From: Candidatus Saccharimonadia bacterium
GTDB taxonomy: Bacteria > Patescibacteriota > Saccharimonadia > Saccharimonadales > Saccharimonadaceae
Length of the DNA stretch: 6,238 bases
Assembly: GCA_023257755.1 (NCBI GenBank)
Contig: JALRBM010000112.1
Coordinates: 1-6,238, forward strand
Direction: 5' to 3'
In this document: positions 5,402 to 6,238 of the stretch, in pieces
How positions within the stretch are numbered: position 1 is the stretch's first letter
How the letters are laid out: the number at the start of each line of letters is the position of its first letter
Position numbers and translations under genes: made by a program
Notes under the pieces: generated by a model
Seen by the model: only the letters and a program-made list of their open reading frames with translations
Databases searched by the model: none
Told to the model about the DNA's origin: nothing

Positions 5402-5872
5402 TTATTGGATAGTAATCTTCTTAGCTTGTTCTTGCTTAACCTTGCCAAAGCTGATCGTAAGGACGCCATCCTTTAGCACGGCACCAACCTCATCTTCCTT
5501 AACGGCAACCGGAAGCGCAAGCGTGCGACTGAATTCACCCCAGTAACATTCCTGGATGTGCCAGTTCGTGGCTTCGGTATCGTCCCCGCTTGAAAGTGTC
5601 CCGCTGATCGTGAGAATTCCGTCGCTGATGCTAACATCTAGGTCTTCTTTATTCACTCCGGCTGTACGGGCTTTAACGATAAGTTTTTCTTCTGTTTCGT
5701 AGACGTCTACGGCAAGCTGGCCCGGGAAATTGTCTTCGGCTTCATCCTGCCATGCTGCATCGTCGTTCACAGACGCAGCTGGTGTTTGTTGCTGGGCGAG
5801 TTCATCGTCATTCAGGAATGCAGCGGCAAGCTCATCTTCGATCAATAGATCGTCATTTTGTTTACGGGCCAT
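5402..5872 (-). CDS. hsp20: Small heat-shock protein, Hsp20/alpha-crystallin family
   Basis: A 156-residue ATP-independent cytoplasmic holdase that binds unfolding proteins and forms oligomers. Seen: an acidic N-terminal arm at about 6-48 rich in Asp and Glu; an alpha-crystallin domain at about 50-145 with the DVYETEEKL opening strand, an FSRTLALP motif at 114-121 and the hallmark DGVLTISF at 135-142; and a C-terminal I-x-I anchor (ITI, 153-155) that family members use to dock onto neighbouring subunits. Length is typical. The ATG at 5872 was chosen because GGAGG (5882-5878) lies 5 bases upstream; a GTG at 5884 would add four residues but would put that ribosome site inside the gene. It converges on the pilin cluster with terminators between, and is divergent from comF. 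No CIRCE-type heat-shock operator was seen upstream. Confidence 0.95.
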   Translation of the reverse strand: MARKQNDDLLIEDELAAAFLNDDELAQQQTPAASVNDDAAWQDEAEDNFPGQLAVDVYETEEKLIVKARTAGVNKEDLDVSISDGILTISGTLSSGDDTEATNWHIQECYWGEFSRTLALPVAVKEDEVGAVLKDGVLTISFGKVKQEQAKKITIQ

Positions 5873-5877
5873 GATAT

Positions 5878-5882
5878 CCTCC
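5878..5882 (-). promoter_or_regulatory. Ribosome binding site that decides the hsp20 start
   Basis: Minus-strand GGAGG is 5 bases before the ATG at 5872. It argues against the in-frame GTG at 5884. Confidence 0.85.
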
Positions 5883-5915
5883 ACTTTTCTCTAGGCTCTA
5901 TTGACAATTAGTCCC

Positions 5916-5945
5916 TTCAATTATAGCCAACATTTACCGTATAAT
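5916..5945 (+). promoter_or_regulatory. Possible comF promoter overlapping the hsp20 promoter
   Basis: A perfect TATAAT (5940-5945) lies 34 bases before the comF ATG, but the -35 is poor (TTCAAT at 5916-5921, spacing 18). The -10 overlaps the -35 box of the hsp20 promoter. A perfect TTGACA at 5901-5906 is too far from this -10 to pair with it; its best alternative is TATAGC (5922-5927) at a short spacing of 15. Confidence 0.45.
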
Positions 5946-5948
5946 CAA
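5920..5948 (-). promoter_or_regulatory. Promoter of hsp20
   Basis: On the minus strand TTGATT (5948-5943) and a perfect TATAAT (5925-5920) are spaced by 17 bases. Transcription would start near 5913, giving a leader of about 41 bases. It looks like a housekeeping promoter rather than a heat-shock sigma promoter. Confidence 0.7.
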
Positions 5949-5979
5949 TAAAAGGAATACGCAAAACGTAAAAAGTACA

Positions 5980-6238
5980 ATGATTGACCATCTGCTTAAA
6001 AACATTGCTCCTCACCCCTGTTATGGATGTGCAAAATTAGGACAAATCCTATGTGATAATTGTAAATATGACATCGAATTTGAACGATATTCCCACTGTG
6101 TTGTCTGTGGCCAGCACACCCGGTTCGCCAGCTTGTGCGGTGAATGCAGCACCCCCTATTCAGCAGCGTGGTGCGTGGGAGAGCGCTCCGGCCTATTGCA
6201 GCGGCTGATAGGCAGCTATAAGTTCCAGTCTGTTCGGG
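5980..6238 (+). CDS. comF: ComF family protein (competence / phosphoribosyltransferase-like), 5' part
   Basis: The first 86 residues of a gene that runs off the right edge. ComF proteins pair an N-terminal zinc-binding region with a phosphoribosyltransferase-type domain; in competent bacteria ComF helps handle incoming single-stranded DNA in the cytoplasm. Seen: four CxxC pairs at C14/C17, C25/C28, C40/C43 and C53/C56, the normal ComF layout, followed by the start of the catalytic-type domain (LIGSYKFQSVR at 76-86), where the family has its characteristic lysine-containing YKF segment. The PRPP-binding loop would lie beyond the window. The ATG at 5980 is the only ATG, GTG or TTG between the upstream in-frame stop (5902) and the zinc motif. 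Its ribosome site is weak (only AAAAAG nearby). Divergent from hsp20 across about 107 bases. Confidence 0.92.
   Translation, partial: MIDHLLKNIAPHPCYGCAKLGQILCDNCKYDIEFERYSHCVVCGQHTRFASLCGECSTPYSAAWCVGERSGLLQRLIGSYKFQSVR

Noticed and set aside
5873..5884. GTG start for hsp20 at 5884
   Set aside because: The GGAGG ribosome site would fall inside the gene; the ATG at 5872 fits it exactly.
5901..5906. Perfect TTGACA on the plus strand as the comF -35 box
   Set aside because: It is 33 bases from the TATAAT at 5940, and the boxes at 15-17 bases are poor, so it is not paired convincingly.
1..6238. CRISPR arrays, tRNA or rRNA genes, insertion sequences
   Set aside because: No regularly spaced repeats, cloverleaf-like segments, rRNA-like stretches or transposase frames were seen on either strand.

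Overview
The window looks like chromosome from a member of the Candidate Phyla Radiation (Patescibacteria), most likely Candidatus Saccharibacteria. The basis is a tandem set of small two-helix type IV secretion (T4SS) pilin-like proteins next to a very long VirB6/TrbL-like channel protein, with mid-range GC, compact genes and the standard genetic code. The long frames carry no in-frame TGA, and every complete gene here ends in TAA or TAG. The taxonomic call is inference from family recognition, not from a marker gene.

Layout. (1) Positions 56-2782, minus strand: a 908-residue polytopic membrane protein with a signal peptide, an outside domain, about seven to eight membrane helices and a cytoplasmic charged tail of about 450 residues. 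(2) Positions 2783-2918: a divergent control region with a good promoter for the membrane protein, a probable promoter for the pilin operon and two palindromes. Both transcripts are predicted to be leaderless or nearly so. (3) Positions 2919-5284, plus strand: six consecutive pilin-like genes of 99-140 codons. The first five are tightly packed or overlapping. The sixth stands apart by 68 bases, has its own near-consensus promoter and strong ribosome binding site, and is followed by a strong intrinsic terminator, so it may be the major subunit. (4) Positions 5285-5401: back-to-back terminators, one for each strand. (5) Positions 5402-5872, minus strand: a small heat-shock protein (Hsp20). (6) Positions 5873-5979: a second divergent promoter region whose promoter elements overlap. 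(7) Positions 5980 to the right edge, plus strand: the start of comF, with its zinc-ribbon region, cut by the window end.

How it fits together. The pilin-like proteins and the VirB6/TrbL-like protein probably build the inner-membrane channel and an extracellular fibre of a T4SS-related machine. In these reduced, surface-attached bacteria such a machine could serve host contact, DNA movement or protein transfer; none of these is shown by the sequence. The energising ATPases (VirB4/VirD4 type) are not in the window and would be expected beyond the left edge. Four of the six pilins carry exactly two cysteines, both just after the signal peptide, suggesting an outside disulfide in some subunits only. 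comF (DNA uptake/phosphoribosyltransferase family) nearby is suggestive but may be coincidental. No RNA genes, insertion sequences, CRISPR arrays or attachment sites were seen.
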